Positions 25,558 through 34,176 of a DNA stretch of 64,000 bases are shown here, piece by piece. A model generated the notes under the pieces. The model saw only the letters and a program-made list of their open reading frames with translations. It had not been told where the DNA came from and ran no database searches. Within the stretch, counting starts at the first letter, position 1. Each line of letters opens with the position of its first letter. The translations under genes were made by a program, and so were the position numbers. The stretch is taken from positions 779,501 to 843,500 of the forward strand of contig NZ_JACHIJ010000003.1 in NCBI RefSeq assembly GCF_014203115.1, read 5' to 3'. Source of the DNA: Afipia massiliensis. GTDB taxonomy: Bacteria > Pseudomonadota > Alphaproteobacteria > Rhizobiales > Xanthobacteraceae.

Positions 25558-26802
25558 ATGACTGCTGCTTCGGGCTCGTTCGACTTCACGCCGCTGCTTG
25601 CCAAGGGACTGCCGCCTGCGGCCGCGAAATGGAACGGCTTTCCGAAGTACAATTTCGTCGGTGGCAACAACGACGCCGATCAGGTTCCGGTGGACCGGTT
25701 GCTGGCGGCATCGACTGCGGTGCTGACGCGGGAAGGCGCGACGCTCGCCACCTACGGCCTCAACAGCGGGCCGCTCGGCTATCGTCCGCTGCGTGAATTT
25801 CTCGTCGGCAAGCTGAAGCACGATGCCGGTATCACCTGCACCGCCGATGAAATCCTGATCACGTCGGGCTCGCTGCAAGGGCTCGATCTGGTCAACAGTC
25901 TCCTTACGTCGCCGGGCGACACAGTGCTGATCGAGCAGGAATGCTATCAGGGATCGATCACGCGGCTGGTGCGGCGCGGGGTCAATATCGTCGGCATCCC
26001 GCTCGACGGCGATGGGATGCGGATCGACGCGGTTGCGTCCGCGCTTGCGGATTTGAAGGCGAAGGGCATCCGGCCGAAATATATCTACACCATCCCGACG
26101 GTGCAGAATCCCACCGGCACCATCATGAGCGAGCAGCGCCGCGCCGAATTGCTGAAGCTGTCGGAAGAGTACGGCGTGCCGATTTTCGAGGACGATTGCT
26201 ACGCGGATCTGATCTGGAGCGGCCAGCGTCCGCCCGCGCTCTATGCGATGAGCAAGGCGGGCGGCGTCATCCACATCGGCTCGTTCTCCAAGTCCGTCGC
26301 ACCGGCCTTGCGTGTCGGCTACATCGTCGCGCCGTGGGATGTGCTGTCGCGCATCCTGCCAATCAAGACCGATGCCGGCTCCGGCGCGCTGGAGCAGATG
26401 GTGCTGGCCGAATTCTGCACCGCGCATTTCAACGAGCACGTGCCGAAACTGGCGCGCGGACTCCGGCTGAAACTTGAGACGATGATGGAGGCGCTGGCCG
26501 AGCAGTTCGGCACGGCGGCGGAATTCGACGATCCGCCGGGCGGAATCTTTCTCTGGGTCAAGCTGCCAGACAATGTCGATACGCTGAAGCTATATCAGGC
26601 GGCGCTGGCGTCGGGCATCGCGATCAATCCGGGCACGGAATGGTCCGTCAACGCGGCGTACAGCAAGAGCCGGTTGCGGCTGTGTTTCGCCAGCCCGTCA
26701 GTGCAGGAAATCCGCGACGGCGTCGCCGCGCTGGCCGAGGTCTGCCGCAAGGAATTCGGCGTGCCCAGCCGCAGCGCGAATGTCGAGCGGGCTAAGGGCT
26801 AG
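25558..26802 (+). CDS. PLP-dependent aminotransferase, LysN/2-aminoadipate aminotransferase-like
   Basis: A 414-aa fold-type I aminotransferase. The PLP lysine is in HIGSFSKSVAPALRVGYIVAP (SFSKS), preceded by the nucleotide-ring contacts ITSGSLQGLDLV, TIPTVQNPTGT and FEDDCYADLIW; the C-terminus has NPGTEW and RLRLCFASPS with the substrate-carboxylate arginine. This is the subgroup that includes 2-aminoadipate transaminase and MocR-type domains lacking the HTH. Actual substrate unknown. The start has a clear GGGGAG 8 nt upstream. The next gene is only 5 bp downstream, so they form an operon. Confidence 0.9.
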   Translation: MTAASGSFDFTPLLAKGLPPAAAKWNGFPKYNFVGGNNDADQVPVDRLLAASTAVLTREGATLATYGLNSGPLGYRPLREFLVGKLKHDAGITCTADEILITSGSLQGLDLVNSLLTSPGDTVLIEQECYQGSITRLVRRGVNIVGIPLDGDGMRIDAVASALADLKAKGIRPKYIYTIPTVQNPTGTIMSEQRRAELLKLSEEYGVPIFEDDCYADLIWSGQRPPALYAMSKAGGVIHIGSFSKSVAPALRVGYIVAPWDVLSRILPIKTDAGSGALEQMVLAEFCTAHFNEHVPKLARGLRLKLETMMEALAEQFGTAAEFDDPPGGIFLWVKLPDNVDTLKLYQAALASGIAINPGTEWSVNAAYSKSRLRLCFASPSVQEIRDGVAALAEVCRKEFGVPSRSANVERAKG

Positions 26803-26807
26803 TTGCC

Positions 26808-27359
26808 ATGATGCAGAAGATTTTCATCGGCCTGATTGCTACCATCGGCTCGTTCCTCGCATTGATCCTGCTGCAACCGTCTGACTATCGTGTCTCGCGA
26901 AGCATGGTGATGTCCGCGCCCGCGCCGGATGTTTTCGCGCAGATCGATGATTTCCATCGCTGGCAGGCATGGTCGCCGTGGGCGAAGCGCGATCCGGCGG
27001 CGAAGGCATCGTTCGCCGGACCCGCAAGCGGCAAGGGCGCGCTGTTCGCATGGTCGGGCAACAACGAGGTGGGCGAGGGGCGCATGACGCTGACCGAAAG
27101 CCGTCCCGCTGAGGCCGTGAAGGTCAAGACCGATTTCGTGAAACCGTTTGTTGGCACCAGCTATTCGGATTTTTTGTTGAAGCCCGAAGGCGGCGGCACG
27201 GCCGTATCCTGGACGATTTCCGGCCAGAACGATTTCATCGCCAAGGCGATCTGCCTGTTCGTCAGCATGGACAAGGTTCTGGGTGGCGAGATGGAAAAGG
27301 GGCTCGCGAGCATGAAGCAGCTGGTGGAAGCGGGCACAAAAAAGCCGACGCAAAACTAG
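26808..27359 (+). CDS. SRPBCC (START/polyketide-cyclase-like) family protein
   Basis: A 183-aa protein with an N-terminal hydrophobic segment (FIGLIATIGSFLALILLQPS, residues 4-22) that anchors it or acts as signal. The rest is one SRPBCC helix-grip domain: RVSRSMVMSAPAPDVFAQIDDFHRWQAWSPWAKRDPAAK... opening through GKGALFAWSGNNEVGEGRM to the final helix DKVLGGEMEKGLASMKQLVE. Such proteins bind hydrophobic ligands; the ligand here is unknown. It follows the aminotransferase by 5 bp and is followed by two extragenic palindromes. Confidence 0.85.
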   Translation: MMQKIFIGLIATIGSFLALILLQPSDYRVSRSMVMSAPAPDVFAQIDDFHRWQAWSPWAKRDPAAKASFAGPASGKGALFAWSGNNEVGEGRMTLTESRPAEAVKVKTDFVKPFVGTSYSDFLLKPEGGGTAVSWTISGQNDFIAKAICLFVSMDKVLGGEMEKGLASMKQLVEAGTKKPTQN

Positions 27360-27386
27360 GTTTACGCCGGTGAATGTTAGAGATGG

Positions 27387-27490
27387 CGTCATCCTGAGGT
27401 GCGAACCGCTCTTGCGGTGAGCCTCGAAGGATGGGCGTTCAAAAGCCGTCGTCCTTCGAGGCTCGCAAGTGCTTGCACCTCAGGATGACG
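27387..27490. repeat. Extragenic palindrome, 'CGTCATCCTGAGGT' family
   Basis: Arms CGTCATCCTGAGGTGCGAAC (from 27387) and ...GCACCTCAGGATGACG (to 27490), with an inner GAGCCTCGAAGGATG/complement arm. It is the same family as the inner palindrome at 19628-19734. Confidence 0.85.
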
Positions 27491-27504
27491 GCCCTTCTCT
27501 CTAC

Positions 27505-27614
27505 GTCGTCCCGGCGCAGGCCGGGTAACCACCGAGACCAGTTATATGACGTGATCTCTCAGCGCCCCTGCTGAGAACTCAGGGAGTATGGGTCCCGGCC
27601 TGCGCCGGGACGAC
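27505..27614. repeat. Extragenic palindrome, 'GTCGTCCCGGC' family
   Basis: Arms GTCGTCCCGGCGCAGGCCGG (from 27505) and the complementary CCGGCCTGCGCCGGGACGAC (to 27614), each itself able to form a small hairpin. Related to the outer element at 19574-19784. It is 29 bp from the flbD stop. Confidence 0.8.
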
Positions 27615-27643
27615 TATTGTTATGGTGCTGATCGTTGGTAGAA

Positions 27644-29020
27644 TTACGCCGCCGCGGCACTCCGCACTTCACCCGAACCCGGCGGCGGGATCGGCTGGCC
27701 GTCGTCGGCATACTCGTTGAGCTTGTTGCGCAGTGTGCGGATCGAGATGCCGAGAATGTTCGCGGCGTGGGTGCGGTTGCCGAGGCAATGCTTCAGCGTC
27801 TCGAGGATGAGATCGCGCTCGACATCGGCCACGGTGCGGCCGACCAGCGCGCGTGTCACCTGCTCGGCGGCGAAGGTCGCGTGCGCCACCGCGGGCGGCG
27901 TCCTGGTCAGATCGAGCCGGTCGCCGTCCGGTGACAGAATGGCATCAGCGCCGATTTCGTCGCCGCTCGCCATCAGCACCGCGCGGTGCATGGTGTTTTC
28001 AAGCTCGCGGACGTTGCCCTGCCAGCGGTTGGTGGTGAGCACGCGGCGCGCGTCCGGCGAAATCGGCCGCAACGGAACACCGTTGGCGTCGGCATATTTC
28101 TTGGCGAAATGCTGCGCCAGTTCGAGAATGTCGGCGGGGCGGTCGCGCAGCGCCGGAATCTTCAGGTTCACGACGTTCAAACGAAACAGCAGATCTTCGC
28201 GGAATTTGCCTTCCTTGACGGCGTCGGCAAGGTTGCGGTTCGAGGTCGCGATGATGCGGATGTCCACCGGCACCGGGCGGGTGCCGCCGACGCGGTCGAT
28301 GACGCGCTCCTGAATCGCGCGCAGCAGCTTGGATTGAAGTCTGACATCCATTTCCGAGACTTCGTCCAGCAGCAGCGTGCCGCCGGTGGCTTCCTCGAAC
28401 TTGCCGATGCGCCGCGCGATCGCGCCGGTGAACGAGCCCTTCTCGTGACCGAACAGTTCGGACTCCAGAAGATGCTCCGGGATCGCGGCGCAGTTGATCG
28501 AGATGAACGGCTTCCTCGCCCGGTTTGAGCGAGTGTGGACATAGCGTGCCAGCACTTCCTTGCCGGTGCCGGATTCGCCGGTGATCATCACCGAGGCGTC
28601 GGAGCCCGCGATCTGCTGCGCCAGCTTCACAACCTTGGCCATGGCGTCGTCGCGATAGATCAGGTCGCGCGAGTCGTTGGCGACGGCGGCCAGCACTGCT
28701 GCGATCAGTTCCGGATCGGGCGGCAGCGGGATGTATTCTTTCGCGCCGGCGTGAATGGCGGCGACCGCGGCCCGCGCATCGGTGGTGATGCCGCAGGCGA
28801 CGATGGGAACGTGGATGTGTTCGGCTTCCAGCCGCATCACCAGATCGCGGATGTCGAGGGCGACATCGACCAGCATCAGGTCGGCGCCCTTGCCGCCGCG
28901 CACCACGCGCATCGCCTGGTCGCTGTCCTCGGCGTGGGTCACCGTCGCGCCATTGTCCATGGCGATCTTGGTGGCGGTGGTGAGCTGGCCCTTGAGGGTG
29001 CCAACGATGAGAAGCCGCAT
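27644..29020 (-). CDS. flbD: Sigma-54-dependent flagellar regulator FlbD
   Basis: A 458-aa response-regulator-like activator. The N-terminal ~125 residues form an atypical receiver domain, the central AAA+ domain has GESGTGKE (Walker A), the sigma-54 contact loop KGSFTGAIARR (GAFTGA variant with Ser), and Walker B GGTLLLDEVSEMD, and the C-terminus has a Fis-type HTH (CLGNRTHAANILGISIRTLRNKLNEY). In Caulobacter FlbD activates late flagellar genes with sigma-54 and represses fliF. It is the last gene of the fliF-fliG-flbE-fliN-flbD block, 69 bp after fliN. Confidence 0.93.
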   Translation of the reverse strand: MRLLIVGTLKGQLTTATKIAMDNGATVTHAEDSDQAMRVVRGGKGADLMLVDVALDIRDLVMRLEAEHIHVPIVACGITTDARAAVAAIHAGAKEYIPLPPDPELIAAVLAAVANDSRDLIYRDDAMAKVVKLAQQIAGSDASVMITGESGTGKEVLARYVHTRSNRARKPFISINCAAIPEHLLESELFGHEKGSFTGAIARRIGKFEEATGGTLLLDEVSEMDVRLQSKLLRAIQERVIDRVGGTRPVPVDIRIIATSNRNLADAVKEGKFREDLLFRLNVVNLKIPALRDRPADILELAQHFAKKYADANGVPLRPISPDARRVLTTNRWQGNVRELENTMHRAVLMASGDEIGADAILSPDGDRLDLTRTPPAVAHATFAAEQVTRALVGRTVADVERDLILETLKHCLGNRTHAANILGISIRTLRNKLNEYADDGQPIPPPGSGEVRSAAAA

Positions 29021-29089
29021 GGTGGTCTCCTGTTATTCTGTCTTGTTAGATGCCCGGACCATTTGCGGCGCCGGGTTGTCGCATTGGGT

Positions 29090-29443
29090 TTAAGAGCGTT
29101 CCGCCTTGATGATTTCCGTCATGGTGACGCCGAGCTTGTCCTCGACGAGGACGACTTCGCCGCGCGCCACCAGCCGGTTGTTGACATAGATGTCGATCGC
29201 CTCGCCGACGCGGCGGTCCAGTTCGAGCACAGTGCCGGGTCCGAGCTTCAGCAGTTCGGAGACATCCATCTTGGAGCGGCCGAGCACGGCCGAGACCTGA
29301 ACCGGAACGTCGAAGACGGCTTCGAGATCGGATGCGATACGTCCGACATAATCGTTATCGTCGAACAGGGACTGATCGTCCTGCATCGACGCGTCGGCGG
29401 CGTTGAGATCGGGAAGCGGGACGTTGGTGTCTGTGTCGCTCAT
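29090..29443 (-). CDS. fliN: Flagellar motor switch protein FliN
   Basis: A 117-aa C-ring protein. The C-terminal SpoA/FliN domain is clear: FDVPVQVSAVLGRSKMDVSELLKLGPGTVLELDRRVGEAIDIYVNNRLVARGEVVLVEDKLGVTMTEII (about residues 45-112). The N-terminal 40 residues are acidic and variable. FliN forms the base of the switch complex with FliG and binds FliH. Its ATG overlaps the TGA of the FliH-like gene upstream (ATGA, 29440-29443), indicating coupled translation. Confidence 0.95.
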   Translation of the reverse strand: MSDTDTNVPLPDLNAADASMQDDQSLFDDNDYVGRIASDLEAVFDVPVQVSAVLGRSKMDVSELLKLGPGTVLELDRRVGEAIDIYVNNRLVARGEVVLVEDKLGVTMTEIIKAERS

Positions 29444-30087
29444 GGTCGGTCCTCATGGCCGGGAATCCCGGCCTGATTGCGGGACGCCAGATAGCGCCCG
29501 ACGAGTTCGTTGATCTTCGCTTCGATGGTGGAGCGGTCGAGCGTGACGCCGCCGTCGGCCCATTCGATCTTGCAGTCGCCGGTGGCGATGTCCGGCTCGG
29601 CCAGGATCACCAGCTTGCCCTCGAAGCCGCTGCGCTTGGCGAGCTGCTCGATCTGCGCGCGTGCGGCGTCGTAGAGGGCGTCGTTGATGCGCACCACGAT
29701 GTGCGGGGTCGAGGTCAGGTGCCGGAAGCAATCGCTGACCAGCGCCATCATCTCGGTGAGCGGCTCGGCCGCGACCAGCTCGGTGCAGATCTTGCGGGCG
29801 ACCGCGAGCGCGACGTCCACCGCCTCGGTTTCCATCCGGTCCTCGATGGTCGAGAAGCGGCTGGCGATGGCCCTGATCGAAATTCCGATTTCCTCCAGCG
29901 CCAGCGCGGCGCGCCGGTCGCTCTCGGCCTTGGCTTCGTTCCGCGCGGCATCGAAACCGGCGCGATAGGCACGTGCTTCCGCATCCGCGATCTGCTGCGC
30001 GATCTCGATGGCGCTCGCGGCGCGCTCCTTGGCGACGTCCGGCGCGGCGAAGTCGTGATCGAACAGAAATTTTGCGGGTGCGCCCAT
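29440..30087 (-). CDS. fliH: FliH-like flagellar export regulator (FlbE)
   Basis: A 215-aa protein occupying the FlbE position between fliG and fliN in the Caulobacter order. Residues ~25-90 are a long Ala/Glu/Arg-rich helix (AAIEIAQQIADAEARAYRAGFDAARNEAKAESDRR), and the C-terminal half carries the FliH/HrpE core with DVALAVARKICTELVAAEPLTEM and LVILAEPDIATGDCKIEWADGG. FliH binds the export ATPase FliI and FliN. It is translationally linked to fliG upstream (overlap at 30087) and to fliN downstream. Confidence 0.9.
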   Translation of the reverse strand: MGAPAKFLFDHDFAAPDVAKERAASAIEIAQQIADAEARAYRAGFDAARNEAKAESDRRAALALEEIGISIRAIASRFSTIEDRMETEAVDVALAVARKICTELVAAEPLTEMMALVSDCFRHLTSTPHIVVRINDALYDAARAQIEQLAKRSGFEGKLVILAEPDIATGDCKIEWADGGVTLDRSTIEAKINELVGRYLASRNQAGIPGHEDRP

Positions 30088-31187
30088 CAGTACACCAGTT
30101 CGTCGTCAGCGCGGTTTTTCTGCAGCATGATTTCGCCCTTGGCCGCGAGATCCTTGGCGAGATTGACCAGCAAAGCCTGTGCCTCATCGACGTCGCGCAG
30201 CCGCACCGGACCAGCGGCCGCCATATCGTCCAGCAGCATCTTGGCGGCGCGGCTCGACATGTTGCCCATGAAGAAGTCACGCACGGTCTCGTTGGCGCCC
30301 TTCAGCGCGATGCCCAGCTTGTCCTTGTCGACGTGACGCATCAGCGTCTGGGCCGAACCGGCATCGAGCTTGACGAGATCGTCGAAGGTGAACATCAGCG
30401 CCTTGATGCGTTCGGCGGCCTCGCGGTTGTCTTCTTCCAGCGAGGTGATGAAACGGGTTTCGGTCTGGCGGTCGAAGTTGTTGAAGATTTCCGCCATCAC
30501 CTCGTGGGCGTCGCGGCGGCGGGTCTGTGACAGGTTCGACATGAATTCGACGCGCAGGGTCTGCTCGACGCGCTCGATGACTTCCTTCTGCACCGCTTCC
30601 ATCTTCAGCATGCGGTTGACGACGTCGAGCGCCATGTCCTCGGGCAGGATCGCCAGCACGCGCGCGGCATGCTCGGACTTCAGCTTCGACAGCACCACCG
30701 CGATGGTTTGCGGATATTCGTTCTTGAGATAGTTGGCGAGCACCTCTTCCTGCACGTTGGAGAGCTTCTCCCACATGTTGCGGCCGGCCGGGCCGCGGAT
30801 TTCGTCCATGATGCCGTGGACGCGATCGGAAGGCAGGTACTGTTGCAGCAGCCGCTCGGTGGCGTCGAACGTGCCCATCAGCGCGCCGGACGCCGACATC
30901 CGCGACACGAATTCGAGCATCAGGTCTTCGACCACGTCGGCCTCGACGGTGCCGAGCGAGGACATCACCAGCGACAGTTCGCGCACCTCGTCATCGTCCA
31001 GCATGGACCAGACCTTGCCGCCATACTGTTCGCCCAGCGCCAGCATCATGATGGCGGCGCGCTTCGGACCCGACATCGGCTTGGTCTTGGTGCGGCCGCT
31101 CTGGCGGCTGGCCAGCGTGGCGACGACACCCGCGATGTCGTTGGTGTTCTGGTTGTTGTTATTGGTGAGCGCGGGTGTGTTTGCCAT
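30087..31187 (-). CDS. fliG: Flagellar motor switch protein FliG
   Basis: A 366-aa rotor protein. The N-terminal domain opens with [22 protein letters not shown]; the middle domain shows EHPQ-type [19 protein letters not shown], and the C-terminal torque domain includes [55 protein letters not shown], with the charged residues that interact with the stator. The first ~35 residues (Asn-rich, [10 protein letters not shown]) are a non-conserved extension. It follows fliF by 6 bp. Confidence 0.96.
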   Translation of the reverse strand: MANTPALTNNNNQNTNDIAGVVATLASRQSGRTKTKPMSGPKRAAIMMLALGEQYGGKVWSMLDDDEVRELSLVMSSLGTVEADVVEDLMLEFVSRMSASGALMGTFDATERLLQQYLPSDRVHGIMDEIRGPAGRNMWEKLSNVQEEVLANYLKNEYPQTIAVVLSKLKSEHAARVLAILPEDMALDVVNRMLKMEAVQKEVIERVEQTLRVEFMSNLSQTRRRDAHEVMAEIFNNFDRQTETRFITSLEEDNREAAERIKALMFTFDDLVKLDAGSAQTLMRHVDKDKLGIALKGANETVRDFFMGNMSSRAAKMLLDDMAAAGPVRLRDVDEAQALLVNLAKDLAAKGEIMLQKNRADDELVY

Positions 31188-31193
31188 GTCGGA

Positions 31194-32798
31194 TCAAGCC
31201 GGTTCTGAAAGCCACTGACGGATGATGGTGGCGGTCTCATTGGGGTTGCGGTCGGCAAGCTCGCCGACGCGGTGCACGGACTGGGCGTGGACCTGGCCCT
31301 GCACCTGGGCGACGTCGATCATCGAGGTCGCGGCGATCTGCGGCTGGGCCGGCTGCGGCGCAACCTCGGGCAATGCCGGGAGCGGCGCGGCGATCGCGGC
31401 GGCCGGATCGGCTGCCAGCACGCGCTTGAGCAGCGGGCGGACCACCATGAACACGACGATAATGCCGAGGATCAGCATCACGCCGAGCTCGACGAAATAC
31501 ATGATGTCGTCCTTGGTGAACTGGAACATGCCGAGGAAGCCCTTCGGCGCGTCGGTCGGGATCACCGACGGCACGTCGGCGAACCGCAGGTTCACGATCT
31601 CGACCTGATCGCCGCGCTTCTGGTCGAAGCCGATGGCGGAGCGGACCAGCGTGGCAATGCGGTCGAGGTCTTCCTTCGCGCGGGCGGCGTAGACGACCTC
31701 GCCCTTGTCGTTCTTGGTGTAGCTGCCGTCGACCAGCACGGCGACCGAGATGCGGTTGACGCGGCCGGCCTCGGTCACTTCGGTCTTGGTGACGCGGGAA
31801 ATCTCGTAATTGTTGATTTCCTCGCTCTTCTTGCTCTGGTCTTTCGCGGTGGCGCCGCCGCCCTGGCCCTGGGCGCCGGGCAGCTCGTTGTTGACGGTGA
31901 CCTGACCGTCATTGGCATTGGCGGTCGCGGCGGATTCTTCGCGCGACTGGCTGGAGCGCAGCACGCGGCCTTCCGGATCGAACTTGTCCGAGGTCTGGGT
32001 TACCTTGTTGTAGTCGAAGTCGGCGGTGAGCTGGACGCGGGCCCGGCCGGAGCCGACCACCGAGGACACGATGGTCTCGACCTGGTCGCGCATGCGCTTT
32101 TCGAACGAGGCGCGCCGCTCGTCGCCGCTGCCGCCGTCGGCCGCGCCGTCGCCGGCCGCGCCGTTGGCCAGCAACTGGCCGCTTTCGTCGACGATGGAGA
32201 CGCGCTGCGCCTTCATGCCGTTGACGGCGGAGGCGACGATATGACGGATAGCGCGGACCTGTTGCGGCTCGAGCGCACCGCGGACTCGCAGCACGATGGA
32301 GGCCGAAGGTTCCGGGGTTTCGCGGGAAAACAGCGGCCGTTCCGGCAGAACCAGATGCACCCGCGCCGCCTGGATGCGGTCGATGGCCTTGATGGTGCGG
32401 GCCAGTTCGCCTTCGAGAGCGCGCAGGTGATTGATGTTCTGGACGAAGCTGGTGGAGCCGAGCGCGTCGGATTTGTCGAAGATTTCGTAACCGATGCCGC
32501 CGCCCTTGGGCAGGCCGCCTTCGGCGAGCTTCATGCGCAGCCGGGTGATCTTGTCCTTCGGCACCTGGATCACGGCGCCTTCGTTCTTCATCTCGTAGGG
32601 AATGCCCTGGCGTTCCAGATCCTTGATGATCGCCGAGGAGTCTTCATAGCTGAGGTCGGTGAACAGGGTGGCCATCGGCGGCGTGGTCACCCGCATGATG
32701 ACGAAACCGAAGAAACCGACGAGCGCCAGCGTTACGGCGGCCATAGCCGCCATCCGCGCCGCGCCCAGACCTTTCAGGAAGGAAAACAGACCCTGCAA
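31194..32798 (-). CDS. fliF: Flagellar MS-ring protein FliF
   Basis: A 534-aa protein with the two membrane helices expected for FliF, near residues 14-36 (MAAMAAVTLALVGFFGFVIM) and ~440-460 (MYFVELGVMLILGIIVVFMVV). The periplasmic part contains the ring-building motif YEMKNEGAVIQVPKDKI and the conserved HLVLPERPLFSRETPEPSASI. FliF forms the MS ring, the base on which FliG assembles; the last ~30 residues (the FliG-binding tail) end RNPNETATIIRQWLSEPA. It is the first gene of the block, so the promoter is expected at ~32800-32900. Confidence 0.96.
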   Translation of the reverse strand: MQGLFSFLKGLGAARMAAMAAVTLALVGFFGFVIMRVTTPPMATLFTDLSYEDSSAIIKDLERQGIPYEMKNEGAVIQVPKDKITRLRMKLAEGGLPKGGGIGYEIFDKSDALGSTSFVQNINHLRALEGELARTIKAIDRIQAARVHLVLPERPLFSRETPEPSASIVLRVRGALEPQQVRAIRHIVASAVNGMKAQRVSIVDESGQLLANGAAGDGAADGGSGDERRASFEKRMRDQVETIVSSVVGSGRARVQLTADFDYNKVTQTSDKFDPEGRVLRSSQSREESAATANANDGQVTVNNELPGAQGQGGGATAKDQSKKSEEINNYEISRVTKTEVTEAGRVNRISVAVLVDGSYTKNDKGEVVYAARAKEDLDRIATLVRSAIGFDQKRGDQVEIVNLRFADVPSVIPTDAPKGFLGMFQFTKDDIMYFVELGVMLILGIIVVFMVVRPLLKRVLAADPAAAIAAPLPALPEVAPQPAQPQIAATSMIDVAQVQGQVHAQSVHRVGELADRNPNETATIIRQWLSEPA

Positions 32799-32913
32799 CG
32801 AACCAGCCCCACAGATTCGGCGTCACGCACCGACTGGGCAGAATTTGCCTATCTATGGTTTCAATATGGTTAACGCCGGTTAACGGCTGAGGAGAAATCT
32901 TGAAATGCCAAAG

Positions 32914-32938
32914 ACCGGCCTCTCGAAAAGAGGCCGGT
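32914..32938. terminator. Hairpin terminator between fliF and sciP
   Basis: A 10-bp stem (32914-32923 with 32929-32938) with a 5-nt loop, followed on the plus strand by TTTT. On the minus strand it lies downstream of the SciP gene, and it can end that transcript before fliF. Confidence 0.7.
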
Positions 32939-32991
32939 TTTCAGAAAATTGCCGGAAATTTCTTGATATGGGTGGCGCGAGCGCCGGAAAC

Positions 32992-33267
32992 TTACTGGCG
33001 GTACTGCTGGATGCGGGTGGTGCGCAATCCGGCCAGACCGTGCTGGTCGATGGAGAACTGCCAGGACAGGAATTCGTCAACCGTCAGGGTGTAACGGCTG
33101 CAGGCTTCCTCAAGAGAGAGGAGACCACCGCGGACTGCGGCCACAACCTCGGCCTTACGGCGGATGACCCACCGTTTGGTACCGGGCGCAGGTAGATCCG
33201 CGATCGTCAGCGGACTGCCATCTGGCCCGATGACGTACTTCACCCTCGGGCGGTGGGGTTCTGTCAT
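32992..33267 (-). CDS. sciP: SciP-like DUF1153 CtrA-inhibitor protein
   Basis: A 91-aa DNA-binding protein of DUF1153. It has the conserved N-terminus KYVIGPDGSPLTIADLPAPGTKRWVIRRKAEVVAAVRGGLLSLEEACSRY and ends LSWQFSIDQHGLAGLRTTRIQQYRQ, nearly identical in pattern to Caulobacter SciP, which binds CtrA-regulated promoters and blocks RNA polymerase recruitment by CtrA. The start ATG at 33267 gives the family length. Its position between fliF and flgD, rather than at a separate locus, suggests coregulation with flagellar assembly. Confidence 0.88.
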   Translation of the reverse strand: MTEPHRPRVKYVIGPDGSPLTIADLPAPGTKRWVIRRKAEVVAAVRGGLLSLEEACSRYTLTVDEFLSWQFSIDQHGLAGLRTTRIQQYRQ

Positions 33268-33385
33268 GGTGTACTCACAAACTCGAAACAACTGAACTCG
33301 TGGGAACAACCTACCCCCGGCGGCTTAAAATTTACCTAAACCCAAGCCTCCAATACGATTCTCCTTCGATCTGCCCAAAACGGGA

Positions 33386-33413
33386 CAGGCCGGTTCCGTG
33401 AGGGACCGGCCTG
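33386..33413 (-). terminator. Terminator-like hairpin after flgD
   Basis: A 9-bp stem (33386-33394 with 33405-33413) with a 10-nt loop, 55 bp past the flgD stop on the minus strand; a TTTT run follows after TCCCG. Confidence 0.6.
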
Positions 33414-33468
33414 CGGGATGTGAAATGTCTGAGTCCGGATCGCGCTGTGTCAGCGGATCGTCACATCG

Positions 33469-34164
33469 TCAGCTCGATGCGGGAGGCCGCACGACGCGCT
33501 TGATCTGTTCGAGCGTGTAGTTCTTGCCGCCGATCGACAGCAGCGCCGGGCTCGCGGTGAGATCGACAGAATCAACCGTGCCCTGAACCTCGGTGGAGAT
33601 CGCGACGTCCTTGCCATTGCTGTCTTTCGCCGTGACCGTCATCTTGTAGTCGCCGGCCGGCCACTTGGTGCCATCGGCGCCCTTGCCGTCCCAGACGAAG
33701 CTGGAATTTCCGGAGCCGATGGCGAAGCTGCCGGTGTAAGCGGTCTGGCCCGCTGAATTGGTGATGGTAATGGTCGCGCTCGAGTTCGACGGCGCGCTGA
33801 AATTCCAGGTGGCGTTGCCGTCGAAATGCGCGGTGCTGCCGTCAACCGCCACGGTCTGGCCGACGAACACCAGCGCTTGGGTCGATTGCGCGGTTTTCTC
33901 GATCTTGACCAGCGCTTCGAGCTGGCTGTTCGACTTCAGTTGCTGTTCGACCTGGGCGAACTGCACAAGCTGCTGGGTGAACTGGTTGGTATCCAGCGGG
34001 TCCATCGGATTCTGGTTCTGCAGCTGGGTGGTCAGCAGCATCAGGAAGGATTGAAAATTATCCGCGATGCCGGTGCTGCTGCCGCTTGTCGAACTCGAGC
34101 CGGAAGAGTTGTTTGTCGTGATGCCCGATGTCGGTATCGGCGCTGTGGTTGCATCAACCGCCAT
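33469..34164 (-). CDS. flgD: Flagellar hook-assembly scaffold FlgD
   Basis: A 231-aa protein with the FlgD N-terminal signature FQSFLMLLTTQLQNQNPMDPLDTNQFTQQLVQFAQVEQQLKSN (about residues 37-80), then a Ser/Thr-rich FlgD Ig-like domain (TWNFSAPSNSSATITITNSAG...) and tail. FlgD caps the growing hook and is removed when it is finished. The N-terminal 35 residues are Ser/Gly-rich and secretion-competent. It follows fliK by 12 bp on the same strand. Confidence 0.94.
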   Translation of the reverse strand: MAVDATTAPIPTSGITTNNSSGSSSTSGSSTGIADNFQSFLMLLTTQLQNQNPMDPLDTNQFTQQLVQFAQVEQQLKSNSQLEALVKIEKTAQSTQALVFVGQTVAVDGSTAHFDGNATWNFSAPSNSSATITITNSAGQTAYTGSFAIGSGNSSFVWDGKGADGTKWPAGDYKMTVTAKDSNGKDVAISTEVQGTVDSVDLTASPALLSIGGKNYTLEQIKRVVRPPASS

Positions 34165-34176
34165 GATGATTTCTCC

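Noticed and set aside
31272-32873. 533-codon plus-strand frame across fliF
   Set aside because: Antisense to fliF; the composition reflects GC-biased third positions of the real gene.
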